DNA of 47,937 bases from a bacterium. Lineage in GTDB: Bacteria; Bacteroidota; Bacteroidia; B-17B0; Aurantibacillaceae. Under the pieces are notes generated by a model, which ran no database searches, was not told the origin of the DNA, and saw only the letters and a list, made by a program, of their open reading frames with translations. The DNA lies in assembly GCA_029945625.1 (NCBI GenBank), contig JAQSCW010000007.1, positions 1,460 through 49,396 on the forward strand, in the 5' to 3' direction. This document shows, one piece after another, positions 1 to 9,914 of this stretch. The stretch's first letter is position 1. Each line of letters opens with the position of its first letter. A program made the translations under genes and the position numbers.

Positions 1-3000
1 TTCCTTCGCGGTGTCCAATGTAACCGTAAATTCACTGCCGGTAATTAGTGTGAACAGTGGCACAATTTGTTCGGGAAGTTCATTTTTAATAATTCCAACA
101 GGGGCCCAGACCTATACATATACGGGAGGCACAGCACTTGTATCTCCAACTGTAAGCACAACTTATTCTGTGAGCGGAACGAGTTCAGCGGGATGCGTTG
201 GTGCCACTTCCGCACTAAGTTCAGTAACGGTTCATAGCTTACCGCTTATCACCGCCACTAGCGGCAGCATTTGTGAAGGAACTTCCTTTGCCATCATACC
301 ATCGGGTGCCGCTACGTATACCGTCAGCGGAGGCAGTTTGGTGGTGAGTCCAACGCTCACATCAACGTATTCCGTGTCGGGCACAAGTTCATTGGGATGT
401 GTTTCATCAACACCTGCTCTATCAACTGTCACGGTAAATCCCTATCCGACTGTAGGGGTGAATAGTGGTGTGATTTGTTCAGGTACTACCTTTACCATGA
501 CGGCAACGGGAGCGAGTTCGTACAGTTTTTCAGGGGGTTCAGCCATCGTGACGCCAAGTATTTCTTCTTCCTACACAGTAACCGGTATCAGTTCGGCGGG
601 ATGTTCTTCCTTCGCGGTGTCCAATGTAACCGTAAATTCACTGCCGGTAATTAGTGTGAACGGTGGAGGAGTTTGTTTGGGAAATTCCTTTACACTGAGT
701 CCAACGGGCGCTAGTAGCTATACCTATTCAAGTGGAACTGCCATCGTCTCACCAAGCAGCACCAGCAGCTATTCAATTACCGGAACCAATTCATTTGGTT
801 GTGTTTCACTTATTCCTGTTATTGCCACTGTTACTGTTAGTACTGTTTCAACAATAAGCGTGAACAGTGGCACCATGTGTAATGGAGATTCATTCACGTT
901 TTCACCAACGGGTGCGAGTAGTTATTCGTACACCGGTGGCTCCGCCATTGTTTCTCCCACGGTCACTTCAACATATACCATTTCGGGGAGCACTGCAGGT
1001 TGTCAGGCATTGCCTGCCGTAAGCACACTAACGGTTCGGGCCCTTCCTTTGTTAAGTGTAACGAATGGTTCACTCTGTTCGGGAGATTTATTTACTATTA
1101 GTCCTAGCGGCGCCGCTACATACACGTATTCAGGCGGGTCTTCCGTGGTGAGTCCGTCTGTTTCAACCAGTTATTCTGTAATTGGTAAGGACGCACAGGG
1201 TTGCGTTTCATTGCCAACCTTAGTGACCGTAAGCGTTTTTGCACGACCTACCGTAATAGCAGTCAATGGCACAATTTGCGCCGGCGCATCTTTTACACTG
1301 AGTGCTTCAGGTGCGTCCTCCTACAGTTATTCAAGTGGATCTGCCGTAGTTTCTCCTTCAATTAATGCCACGTACAGTGTTATTGGAACAAGTTCTGCTG
1401 GCTGTGCATCTGCGCCTGCTTTTTGCACGGTGAGTGTAAATCTTATACCACAAATTGCGGTTAACAGCGGCACTTTATGTGCGGGTACTACATTTACGCT
1501 AGCGCCAAGCGGAGCATTCAGTTATTCATTTTCGGGAGGATCAGCGGTTGTTTCACCCACAAGTAGCACGAGTTTTTCTGTAACTGGCACCAGTTCGGCA
1601 GGATGTACTTCTAGTGCTGCGGCAATAAGCAGCGTGGTAGTGTATGGTGCTCCTTTAATTAGTGTTTCCGGTGGTACTTCTTGTGCGGGGAACACATTTA
1701 CGATTTCTCCATCGGGTGCGGTTTCCTATACCTATTCTGGAGGCTCGGCAATTGTCGCCCCAACAGTGAGTAGCACGTACTCAGTTATAGGCACTGATGC
1801 ATTAGGTTGCAAGTCTACAATTCCGGGTACCTTGCTTGTGAATGTGTATACCTTACCCGTTATTTCGGTAAATAGTGGTGCCATCTGCATGGGAAATTCA
1901 TATACGCTTATTCCCGCAGGAGGAAATTCTTATACAGTTTCGGGCGGATCGACGGTTGTGAGTCCGACAACCACCTCCTCTTATTTTGTTCTTGGAACCA
2001 GTTCCGTAGGTTGTGTTTCGGCATCTCCAGCTATAGCTACTATGACGGTTAATGCATTACCTATCATTTCTGTTAACAGCGGATCAATCTGCGCAGGGAG
2101 CGTCTTCACTATGGTTCCCGGTGGAGCAAGTAGTTATACGTTCTCAGGTGGATCGGCTACAGTTTCCCCTGCATCCAATTCGCTTTATTCGGTATCCGGC
2201 ACGAGTACGGCGGGATGTATTTCTTTTTCTGCGGCAACTTCAAGTGTAGTTGTTAAATCGCTTCCTGCAATTACCGTTAATAGTGGCTCTGTATGCATGG
2301 GTAGCAGTTTTACAATTAATCCTTCCGGTGCATTCTCATATACAATTTCAGGGGGCAATTCAATTGTTCAACCCAGCGTGAGTACTGTTTATTCGGTAAC
2401 GGGCACCGGTACAAATGGCTGTTCTTCTTCTGCACCAGTTCTATCAAGTGTGAGTGCATTCTCTTTACCGGTAATAATTGTTACGAGTGGTTCTATTTGT
2501 GCAGGATCGAGTTTTGCCATTAATCCTACAGGAGCATTAACTTATACAATTACAGGTGGATCTGGCACCGTGAGTCCTCTTACCACAACAGCTTATAGCA
2601 TCAGTGGAACGGATGCTCAGGGATGTGTCTCAGCTAATTTGGCCATTTCTACGGTAACGGTTAACAGTTTGCCACTAGTTTCCGTGAATAGCGGCACAGT
2701 TTGTTCAGGATCAGTATTCATCTTAATTCCGGCGGGAGCTAGTACCTATACTTTTTCGACCGGCTCAGCTACAGTGCAGCCGACAGTTAACACCGGCTAT
2801 TCGGTAACCGGAACCAGCTCTGCAGGATGTGTGTCTGCTACTTCTGCTATTGCAAATGTCACCGTGGTACCTCTTCCCGTGTTAGCAGTGAATAACGGAA
2901 GTGTTTGTGCAGGGTCTTCTTTCACTCTGAATCCAAGCGGGGCCTTGACTTACTCATTTTCATCCGGATCATCTGTTGTAACACCAACTGCCAGCTCAAT

Positions 3001-3400
3001 GTACACAGTTACCGGCAGTGGAGCAGGCGGCTGTGTGGCGTTTAATAGTGCTATTTCTCAGGTTTTTGTTCGACCAGTACCCACAATTTCCGTTTCTAAT
3101 GGAACAGTATGTGCGGGAAATTCATTTACCTTAAGTCCAACAGGAGCATTTTCTTTTTCCTATTCTGGCGGGTCCGCGGTGGTTAGTCCCGCTATAACAA
3201 GTAACTATACTATTACCGGGAAAAATCAGTACAACTGCGCATCACAGTCTTTTGCTACCGTGTCTGTAATGCCTGTGCCATCATTAAGTATATTTGCGTC
3301 TCCGGAAGTTGTTTGCAGGGGAGAGAAGTCGACCTTAACGGTTTTTGGGGCTGATTCATATGTTTGGAATAATGCGTCAACAAGTTCCTCATTAATAGTG
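1..3400 (+). repeat. Tandem 200-bp coding repeats (about 17 units)
   Basis: These are the DNA counterpart of the 66-68 residue Ig-like modules. Most units have diverged, but bases 1-55 recur exactly at 607-661. That offset of 606 bp equals three repeats of 68, 68 and 66 codons, which points to a fairly recent duplication or conversion of a three-repeat block. Confidence 0.85.
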
Positions 3401-3748
3401 ATACCGCTTTCTAACAACACGTATTCAGTGACAGGTTTTTACGTGAATGGGTGCAAATCAAGCTCTAGTCATACACTTACGGTAAATGAATGTTTAGGAC
3501 TTCACTCGGTCCATCTTCCCGAACGCGATTTTGCTGTATATCCAAACCCTACTAGTGGAGAATTTGTGATAGAGGTCGACCGGGATTCAGAAATAGTCAT
3601 TGTAAATATGATTGGCGAAGTTGTTTTGACACAATTTATTCAAAGAGGCCTCAATAGTTTTGAGTTGGGTACTCAGGATAAAGGCGTTTATTTTATTTAT
3701 ATTAAGGGTAAGGAACACTTATCGGTAATTAAAATGATTAAGCAGTAA
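2..3748 (+). CDS. Giant Ig-like repeat surface protein with T9SS C-terminal sorting domain (5' partial)
   Basis: The frame is open to the left window edge, so the N-terminus and signal peptide are missing; the GTG at 11 lies inside a repeat and is not a real start. About 1245 residues show 16 clear repeats and one divergent repeat of 66-68 residues. Each has a CxGxxF/Y motif near its start, a TGAxSY(T/S) strand, a VSP turn, (Y/F)SVTGT and a second Cys in a GC pair. This matches the Ig-like CxG modules common in Bacteroidota adhesins. The two Cys per repeat could form a disulfide after export (inference). The last 75 residues start with FAVYPNPTSGEF and end in a Lys/Gln-tipped strand, a type A T9SS sorting domain, so the protein should be exported and anchored or released at the surface. 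Cargo function is unknown; an adhesin is most likely. Confidence 0.9.
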   Translation, partial: SFAVSNVTVNSLPVISVNSGTICSGSSFLIIPTGAQTYTYTGGTALVSPTVSTTYSVSGTSSAGCVGATSALSSVTVHSLPLITATSGSICEGTSFAIIPSGAATYTVSGGSLVVSPTLTSTYSVSGTSSLGCVSSTPALSTVTVNPYPTVGVNSGVICSGTTFTMTATGASSYSFSGGSAIVTPSISSSYTVTGISSAGCSSFAVSNVTVNSLPVISVNGGGVCLGNSFTLSPTGASSYTYSSGTAIVSPSSTSSYSITGTNSFGCVSLIPVIATVTVSTVSTISVNSGTMCNGDSFTFSPTGASSYSYTGGSAIVSPTVTSTYTISGSTAGCQALPAVSTLTVRALPLLSVTNGSLCSGDLFTISPSGAATYTYSGGSSVVSPSVSTSYSVIGKDAQGCVSLPTLVTVSVFARPTVIAVNGTICAGASFTLSASGASSYSYSSGSAVVSPSINATYSVIGTSSAGCASAPAFCTVSVNLIPQIAVNSGTLCAGTTFTLAPSGAFSYSFSGGSAVVSPTSSTSFSVTGTSSAGCTSSAAAISSVVVYGAPLISVSGGTSCAGNTFTISPSGAVSYTYSGGSAIVAPTVSSTYSVIGTDALGCKSTIPGTLLVNVYTLPVISVNSGAICMGNSYTLIPAGGNSYTVSGGSTVVSPTTTSSYFVLGTSSVGCVSASPAIATMTVNALPIISVNSGSICAGSVFTMVPGGASSYTFSGGSATVSPASNSLYSVSGTSTAGCISFSAATSSVVVKSLPAITVNSGSVCMGSSFTINPSGAFSYTISGGNSIVQPSVSTVYSVTGTGTNGCSSSAPVLSSVSAFSLPVIIVTSGSICAGSSFAINPTGALTYTITGGSGTVSPLTTTAYSISGTDAQGCVSANLAISTVTVNSLPLVSVNSGTVCSGSVFILIPAGASTYTFSTGSATVQPTVNTGYSVTGTSSAGCVSATSAIANVTVVPLPVLAVNNGSVCAGSSFTLNPSGALTYSFSSGSSVVTPTASSMYTVTGSGAGGCVAFNSAISQVFVRPVPTISVSNGTVCAGNSFTLSPTGAFSFSYSGGSAVVSPAITSNYTITGKNQYNCASQSFATVSVMPVPSLSIFASPEVVCRGEKSTLTVFGADSYVWNNASTSSSLIVIPLSNNTYSVTGFYVNGCKSSSSHTLTVNECLGLHSVHLPERDFAVYPNPTSGEFVIEVDRDSEIVIVNMIGEVVLTQFIQRGLNSFELGTQDKGVYFIYIKGKEHLSVIKMIKQ

Positions 3749-4135
3749 TTTATCCTAATCAATTTCGCCTTCCCTGTGTTAAACAAAGCAATGCTCAGGC
3801 TGTGCTTGCCATGAAAGCGTAAATACTCAAAAATTGGAACAGATGCTATCGTACCCACTAATCGTATCATTTAATAAAAACTTGTGTAGTTGAAGTGGTT
3901 TTGGTCTCACCTAAAAAACGAGAATCTTGGAATTACGAAGATTATTTATTATGCGCTTTTTACCTGCTTTTTGCTCATGGTTTCTTTCTGCCTGAAAAAG
4001 TATGATGATTCCCTTCGGTCTGTTCTTCTTTTTTTCTTGTATTTTTACAGGCTGGTAGTTACAAAAATTATAGGCCGGTCCACAGATGCGCTTCGTTTAA
4101 AGGTCATTCAATTAAAATATGTAATAAACGAGAAT

Positions 4136-4702
4136 ATGAATTCAACTAGTATAATTTATCTGATATCGGTTTTTCTTCTTTTTGCGTCATTTGAGCTCAA
4201 GTCACAAGCAGTAAAAGAACAAACTGCATCAAAAAATGACTTTTATAAACACCGCATCTCAGTCCTAATGGCTAATTCCCATATCCCCACCGCTACCAAT
4301 AGCATTGGCGACAAGTCCTACTTGGTAGTGCCTACATGGGGACTGGATTATGATTATTCCTTCACACGAAATTTCGGTATGGGTATGCACAGTGATATTG
4401 TGCTGCAGCAATATAAAATAGAAGAGCAAGGTGATCACAAGATCATTGAAAGGTCCTTTCCTGTGGCGGTTAACCTTGTAGGATTATACAAACCCATAAA
4501 AAAGCTTTCCGTAGTTTTTGGTGGGGGCATGGAGTTTGAAAAGACAGAGAATTTTAAAATGCTTGTCCTCGGTTTGGAATATGGCATTGAGCTGCCAAAT
4601 CAATGGGAATTGGGAATCAATCTGCTGTACGAAAGAAAAATAGAAATATACGATAGCTGGTTCTTTGGAATGGGATTCTCTAAATTATTCGGTCACAACT
4701 AA
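4136..4702 (+). CDS. Small outer-membrane beta-barrel protein
   Basis: 188 residues from the chosen ATG. The frame extends upstream to a TTG at 3890, but the added 82 residues are not a plausible leader, whereas the ATG at 4136 is followed at once by a signal peptide (MNSTSIIYLISVFLLFASF, cleavage after the SQA region). The mature part alternates polar and hydrophobic residues with aromatic girdles (SYLVVPTWGLDYDYSF, WELGINLLYERK), as expected of an 8-strand barrel, and ends in a hydrophobic strand. Function is unknown. It is followed by another barrel gene after about 190 bp, which has its own promoter-like box, so the two need not be co-transcribed. Confidence 0.75.
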   Translation: MNSTSIIYLISVFLLFASFELKSQAVKEQTASKNDFYKHRISVLMANSHIPTATNSIGDKSYLVVPTWGLDYDYSFTRNFGMGMHSDIVLQQYKIEEQGDHKIIERSFPVAVNLVGLYKPIKKLSVVFGGGMEFEKTENFKMLVLGLEYGIELPNQWELGINLLYERKIEIYDSWFFGMGFSKLFGHN

Positions 4703-4879
4703 GCAAATAGTTGGTTAAGACTATAAGTGAACGTACCTTTTTCTTTTTTTGGATGAGTGGCATTGGTACAAAACATCTCTTAACCTTGCTTCTGATGAAA
4801 TTTGATGAATTCTTAAATTTTCGTGAAAAAATCATGCTAATAAATGCACTTGGACATTATGAAGCTTTGTAAACTTTAA

Positions 4880-4887
4880 TATATTTG
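4880..4887 (+). promoter_or_regulatory. Bacteroidota minus-7 box (TATATTTG), possible leaderless start
   Basis: An exact TAnnTTTG match ends 5 nt before the ATG at 4892, so transcription would begin at or next to the start codon. No TTTG minus-33 element is seen at the usual 19-nt spacing. Confidence 0.5.
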
Positions 4888-4891
4888 TGCC

Positions 4892-5557
4892 ATGAAAAAA
4901 CTCAGCTATACCCTCATTGCCTTTTCTTTTTTGTTCACCTCCTTTAAATTGTCAGCTCAAAAAGTGGAATTGGTTCCACTGTGTGGATACATTTTTCAAT
5001 CTACTTATTATGGTTACGACGGACGTATTGTTTTTTCTGATGGACTTGCCATGGGAGGTATGATAAATTTTAAACCGACTAAATTTTTGGATATAGGTTT
5101 GAACATTTTGAATCAAAGCACCTCTGCCAACCTTATTTACAGCGCAGCTTCGCTGGGTAAAAACCAAACCGTGGATGCTGGAATAATAAACTACCAATTG
5201 AGCTTGGTTCGCAATTACATAAGAGCGGAAGGGCAAAAAGTTGTTCCTTTCGCGGGAATTGACATTGGAGCTATTGAATATTACGGGAAAAACGAAAGTT
5301 CATCCTCCTATGTGAAGATGAGTATTGGGTTTAAAGGAGGAGTTAAGATCTACCTCAATGAAAAATTGAACATTCGTCTTCAGCCGCAACTCGAAATGCC
5401 TATTTCGGGGGTAGGACTTGGTATTGGCATCGGCACAGGTGGAGCTTCCGTAGGTGTGACCACTATGTCCAATTTCGTGCAATTTGGTATTATTGGCGGT
5501 TTGGGGTACACTATCATCAAGAAGAAACAAGAACCAGTTCCTCCGGTTGGCCAATAA
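4892..5557 (+). CDS. Outer-membrane beta-barrel protein
   Basis: 221 residues. The signal peptide is MKKLSYTLIAFSFLFTSF with predicted cleavage near LSAQ. The rest is an outer-membrane barrel of the general Bacteroidota OmpA-like barrel type without a peptidoglycan-binding domain: amphipathic strands, Gly-rich hairpins (GVGLGIGIGTGGASVGV) and a final strand FGIIGGLGYTIIKKK. The C-terminus is a short polar tail with two prolines (EPVPPVGQ). No catalytic motif is visible and the specific function is unknown. A TAnnTTTG box sits directly before the ATG and no Shine-Dalgarno sequence is present. A 401-bp gap follows, so it appears to be a single-gene unit. Confidence 0.8.
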   Translation: MKKLSYTLIAFSFLFTSFKLSAQKVELVPLCGYIFQSTYYGYDGRIVFSDGLAMGGMINFKPTKFLDIGLNILNQSTSANLIYSAASLGKNQTVDAGIINYQLSLVRNYIRAEGQKVVPFAGIDIGAIEYYGKNESSSSYVKMSIGFKGGVKIYLNEKLNIRLQPQLEMPISGVGLGIGIGTGGASVGVTTMSNFVQFGIIGGLGYTIIKKKQEPVPPVGQ

Positions 5558-5958
5558 ATTGCGAGAAGCTTTTGGGGTAGATATATTCTGTAAACCGATG
5601 GTCTATTGTTATTATTTATCTGGCCGGCATACTTGCTAAAAATTACAGCTTATGAAATAAAAGTGCACTTTAATTCTATCCAATTTTAATTTCATTTTGT
5701 TTTCGTCATAACAACCTTAACTGGAATTTTCTGGAAGAAAGAGTAACTTAAAAAATACTGAACTTGTTGTATTATTTTTATACTAATAGAGTGGGGCTTC
5801 GACATTAGTATTTTTTGGATCGATTTTCCGAATAGAATGGAACAAGTTCAAGGCAATGTTTTTTGACTAAATGTAAAAGTCTTTCAAAAAAATTCAATTG
5901 AAAACTAAATATTAATATATTTCCGATTAAATGGAATACTCTTATTTCTGAAAATAAA
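5558..5958. other. Intergenic, no gene seen
   Basis: This AT-rich stretch has no credible ORF on either strand. TATATTTC at about 5914-5921 is one base off the minus-7 consensus and could serve the downstream Omp85-type gene. Confidence 0.5.
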
Positions 5959-7236
5959 ATGATCATTAAGATGTTTAAATTTCGAATCGGAGCCCTATTA
6001 TTTATTTTGGTTCATGCTCATTTTTTTTCGTTGGCTCAATCCGATTCGAGAGATGTGACCGACGTGATCAAAGAGATGAGGCACGATACTTCTTTTACAC
6101 CTATGGCCGGCATTGAAGTGGGGAAAAATTACATTTCTGTATTGCCCTTTATCGGATATGCACCAGCCAATGGATTTATGATTGGTGGTGCAATCAGCAT
6201 TTCACGCTTAATGGCAGCTCCTCCAACCAATTTATCATCGGGTATGCTTAATTTTCAAGTCACCACAAAAAATCAATTTATTATTAATGCGCGCTCAAAG
6301 GTATATCTGGCTAACAACAAGTGGTTCTTACAGGGCGATTGGCGCATCTTGCTCTTTACACAACCCACTTACGGTTTGGGAATAAATAATTCCGGTGGGA
6401 ATAAGACTTTACTGGCTGTCAATAATTTGGAGGAAGCTGGACTCCCCAATGCAGAACCCATGAAGTTTAATTACCTCCGGATCTACGAAGATGTGGTTCA
6501 CAAATTGGGGGAATCGAATTGGTATGTGGGAAGCGGGATGGCGGTTGACGGACATTTTGATATCAGAGACGAAAAACTAGATACCAGCACAACTAGTCCC
6601 GCATATTACATCACCAATCACTATGCCTACAGCAAAGTAAAGGGCTTTGATCCCACACATTATTATACCGCAGGTTTTGACTTGAATGTGCTAACCGACA
6701 CCCGCGACAATATGTCCAATTCTTATAAAGGGTATTACGGTTCGCTAACCTTTCGCGTAAATCCAAAATGGACAAGAACCTCACAAGAAAGCATCATGAT
6801 GTTATACGATGTGCGTTATTATATTGGTTTGAGTAAAAATCGTCCGCGGAAAGTACTAGCTCTTTGGTCGTTTGGAAATTTTGTGGTTGCCGGAAATGTG
6901 CCATATCTTGCTCTGCCATCAATAGGTTGGGATACCTATAATCGCAGCGGACGAGGATACATTCAGGGACGCTACCGCGGGTTGAGTATGCTGTATGCAG
7001 AGGCGGAATACCGCTATCCAATCTCATCTAACGGACTGTGGGGGGGTGTGCTTTTTGTCAACAACACGTTTGCGCAGGCAATTGATGGCGGACTATTTGA
7101 TCATGCCGCTCCAGCTGCAGGAGCGGGCATTCGTTTGAAAATGGACAAACGCGCGCGGGTAAACCTTACTGTTGACCTAAGCTACGGATTAGATCATTCA
7201 AGCGGGGTGTACTTCAGTATGCAGGAAGCATTTTAA
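5959..7236 (+). CDS. POTRA-less Omp85/surface-antigen (BamA/TamA-type) outer-membrane protein
   Basis: 425 residues. A signal peptide (hydrophobic core ALLFILVHAHFFSLA, cleavage near AQS) is followed directly by barrel sequence. The C-terminal half has the Omp85 hallmarks: an RGY-containing stretch (SGRGYIQGRYRG) followed by AEAEYRYPI, and a terminal strand ending in SMQEAF. There is no room for POTRA domains, so it resembles short surface-antigen barrels rather than BamA itself. In Bacteroidota such proteins are often annotated BamA/TamA family; substrate and role are unknown. A second, clearly related protein lies at 19583-20836. The start could also be the ATG at 5971, four codons later. 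Confidence 0.8.
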   Translation: MIIKMFKFRIGALLFILVHAHFFSLAQSDSRDVTDVIKEMRHDTSFTPMAGIEVGKNYISVLPFIGYAPANGFMIGGAISISRLMAAPPTNLSSGMLNFQVTTKNQFIINARSKVYLANNKWFLQGDWRILLFTQPTYGLGINNSGGNKTLLAVNNLEEAGLPNAEPMKFNYLRIYEDVVHKLGESNWYVGSGMAVDGHFDIRDEKLDTSTTSPAYYITNHYAYSKVKGFDPTHYYTAGFDLNVLTDTRDNMSNSYKGYYGSLTFRVNPKWTRTSQESIMMLYDVRYYIGLSKNRPRKVLALWSFGNFVVAGNVPYLALPSIGWDTYNRSGRGYIQGRYRGLSMLYAEAEYRYPISSNGLWGGVLFVNNTFAQAIDGGLFDHAAPAAGAGIRLKMDKRARVNLTVDLSYGLDHSSGVYFSMQEAF

Positions 7237-7706
7237 CGAAAAGGTTCAGAGGATTCACTTTAACTATTTATAATGCGGGAATTTATTTCATATCAACAAA
7301 CAGGTTTCCTTCCGATCCTGCTCTCTAAAAAAAAAAGTCAAGCGCAAACCTAAATATTGATTATGCATTTGGATTATAGGGAGCACAAGGATTTTATTTC
7401 GGCATCAATGAAGTGTTTTGAACCCCTTCATCGTTCTCAGTCATTTTTGAAACTATGCGCTGTTGGAACAAGGCTTTATATGTCCTTAAAAATTAAACAC
7501 AAAGGCACAAGAGATACCAAGTTGCACGGAGCATTATGATATTAAACTGTTAATCTCCGTCCCGTCGTGTGTCTGATTTTATAAATACGAATTTCAATCT
7601 TTTGTCCACAAAACCAGTAAATATTCAGTCGCTATGGCTTCAGTTAGTTTATATTGTCACCTATATTTCATCAGATTATTTCACATACCTTTAAAAAAAA
7701 ACTAAT
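7237..7706. other. Intergenic, no gene seen
   Basis: A 60-codon frame at 7357-7539 has no family resemblance or signal. The segment around 7490-7520 is low-complexity (CACAAAGGCACAAGAGA), like simple intergenic repeats elsewhere in such genomes. TATATTTC near 7661 is a weak minus-7 candidate for the next gene. Confidence 0.45.
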
Positions 7707-9914
7707 ATGCGTCCTTTCTTTTTCACCGGAGGTCAATTTCGTCGGAACTTTCTGTATTTTTTCCTTTTTTTTGTAGGCATGGGGTTTGCCCAGGAAAACG
7801 ATTGGCCGCACAGTATTCAAACGGAGCAAGGCGCAAAGATTATTTTATATCAACCTCAGATTGAGTCACTCAATGGGAATAAGCTGGAGGTCCGGGCAGC
7901 AGTTTCGGTTAAAACAAAAGAGGCAAAGGATCCTGTGTTTGGGGCCGTGTGGATGAGTTGTGTATTGCAAACCGACAGAGACTCCCGAATGGCTTCTCTC
8001 GAGTCGATAAAGATCATTGACGTGAGATTCCCCTCTAACCCCGATTCAAACAAAGTGAGAACATTCAAAAATATCTTAATGACTGAAATCCCAAAATGGA
8101 ATTTAAAAATGGACCTCGACAGACTTGCAGCTTCCATGGAAGAAGACGCGGTGAATTCAGGTAAGTCTGAAAACCTGAAGAATGAGCCACCAAAAGTAAT
8201 TTTCGAAAAAACAGTGGCGGTGCTGGTTCTAATTGATGGGGAAGCAAAATTGATGGACATTGAAAATACGGGCGTAAAACGCGTAACCAATACGGCCTTT
8301 ATCATTCTTCATGAACCCGCATCCCGGAAATACTTCATGAATGGCAATGGGATCTGGTACAACTGTTCTTCACTGGAAGGAGTCTGGCAAAAATCCGGAA
8401 AATTACCGACATCCATTCAAAAAATAGCCGATGATCTGCTGAAAGCCGGCGCCATTGCTCATCCTGATTCGGTTGACAATAAAGTGATTCCTAAAATAAT
8501 CCTATCGCAGGTGCCTTGCGAGTTGATTCAATCTGTAGGAGAGCCTCAATTAAATCCCATCAAAGGCACCAATTTATTGTACGTGAAGAATACCGATGAC
8601 AATATTTTTATGGATATTTCTTCTCAACAGTATTTCATTGTAATCTCGGGAAGATGGTTCAAATCGTCTTCTCTTACTGCAGGGCCATGGACATTTGTAC
8701 CCTCTGAAAAACTTCCTGCCGATTTTTCAAAAATTCCGGTAGGTTCTGAAAAAGATATTGTGTTGGCAAATGTTGCCGGTACCCCCCAAGCAAAGGATGC
8801 TATTCACGACGCACAGGTTCCACAAACAGCTACCGTTGACCGCAAAACTGCCAGCACCACCGTGACCTACGATGGAGAACCAAAATTTGAAGATGTGCCC
8901 GGTACTAAGGGTTTGCAGTATGCTGTTAATACATCAAATACGGTACTCAAATACAAAAATGCCTACTATTGTGTAGATAACGGCGTGTGGTTTATTGGCA
9001 TTGATCCAAAAGGTCCATGGACAGTAAGTGATAAAAGACCTGAAGAGGTAGAGAACATTCCTGCAGAAAGTCCCGTGTACAATGTCAAGTATGTGTATAT
9101 CTATGAGTCAACGCCTGAAGTGGTATATGTTGGCTATACACCCGGGTACATGGGTTGTTATGTTTATGGACCAACGGTAGTGTACGGTACGGGGTATTAT
9201 TACTCTCCATGGTACGGGCCTTATTATTACCCGCATCCGGTTACGTATGGATATAGTATGCATTACAATCCATGGACAGGTTGGAGCGTTGGGATGTCGA
9301 TGGCCATAGGTGGGCCGGCCGGCTGGATGATGATTGGTGTTCACCCATACCCGCCCTATTGGGGTCCACATTATGGAGGCTATTGGGGCCCCCCGCATCA
9401 TTATCCGCCGCCCTATTATCACTGCAATCACCATTATGGAAACACTACCGTGATTGTGAATACTGGAAATAACAGAAATAATAACTACTACCGCACTAAC
9501 AACAATGGTGGCAATATGTATAAAGACCGCGAAGGAGTTCAGAGAAATAATTCGATTAATACCAACGATGTAAAACGGGATAATTCACCAAGAAATAATT
9601 CGGGTGTTACTCCCAACGATGTGAAAAGAAATAACACATCGGGAAACCAAACAAACCAGGGAACGAAGAATGACAGGTATGCCGATCGTGAGGGCAATAT
9701 ACGTCAGGATGCCGGACGGGGAGAAAGGACTCAGAACCAGGCTGCGGACCGACAAAAGGTCGAAACAGCCGACAGGCAAAGAGAACAACGTGATGCAGGT
9801 GCGGTTAATAATAGAAATTCAAATCAATACCAGCATCAAACCCAGCCTTCCGGTGCAGGCGGTTATGGTGGACAGAGACCGAGTGGTGGCGGGAGTGGGA
9901 GAGGCCGACGATAG
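7707..9914 (+). CDS. Secreted protein with three GxW modules and a Tyr/Gly/His-rich tail
   Basis: 735 residues with a signal peptide (hydrophobic core FLYFFLFFVGMGFA, cleavage near AQE). Three related modules follow at about residues 172-240, 270-343 and 386-452. Each begins near DGEx or VGEP, has a VxNT segment and a strand before G(I/R/V)W(Y/F), and ends in G(V/P)W plus a Pro-rich link. Residues 455-600 are extremely rich in Tyr, Gly, Pro and His (GYYYSPWYGPYYYPHP). The last 135 residues are Asn-rich, then Arg/Gln/Glu-rich, and end GGGSGRGRR. Related proteins in other bacteria are sometimes labelled carbohydrate-binding, but I see nothing here that proves sugar binding. Cell-envelope location is inferred from the leader; the tail looks disordered or metal-binding. 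Confidence 0.8.
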   Translation: MRPFFFTGGQFRRNFLYFFLFFVGMGFAQENDWPHSIQTEQGAKIILYQPQIESLNGNKLEVRAAVSVKTKEAKDPVFGAVWMSCVLQTDRDSRMASLESIKIIDVRFPSNPDSNKVRTFKNILMTEIPKWNLKMDLDRLAASMEEDAVNSGKSENLKNEPPKVIFEKTVAVLVLIDGEAKLMDIENTGVKRVTNTAFIILHEPASRKYFMNGNGIWYNCSSLEGVWQKSGKLPTSIQKIADDLLKAGAIAHPDSVDNKVIPKIILSQVPCELIQSVGEPQLNPIKGTNLLYVKNTDDNIFMDISSQQYFIVISGRWFKSSSLTAGPWTFVPSEKLPADFSKIPVGSEKDIVLANVAGTPQAKDAIHDAQVPQTATVDRKTASTTVTYDGEPKFEDVPGTKGLQYAVNTSNTVLKYKNAYYCVDNGVWFIGIDPKGPWTVSDKRPEEVENIPAESPVYNVKYVYIYESTPEVVYVGYTPGYMGCYVYGPTVVYGTGYYYSPWYGPYYYPHPVTYGYSMHYNPWTGWSVGMSMAIGGPAGWMMIGVHPYPPYWGPHYGGYWGPPHHYPPPYYHCNHHYGNTTVIVNTGNNRNNNYYRTNNNGGNMYKDREGVQRNNSINTNDVKRDNSPRNNSGVTPNDVKRNNTSGNQTNQGTKNDRYADREGNIRQDAGRGERTQNQAADRQKVETADRQREQRDAGAVNNRNSNQYQHQTQPSGAGGYGGQRPSGGGSGRGRR

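Noticed and set aside
3890-4135. N-terminal extension of the barrel protein from a TTG
   Set aside because: The signal peptide begins at ATG 4136; the extension lacks leader features.
7357-7539. 60-codon frame between the Omp85-type gene and the GxW-module gene
   Set aside because: Low-complexity sequence at its end and no recognisable product.
7856-8305. 149-codon frame antisense to the GxW-module gene
   Set aside because: Shadow of a well-supported gene on the other strand.
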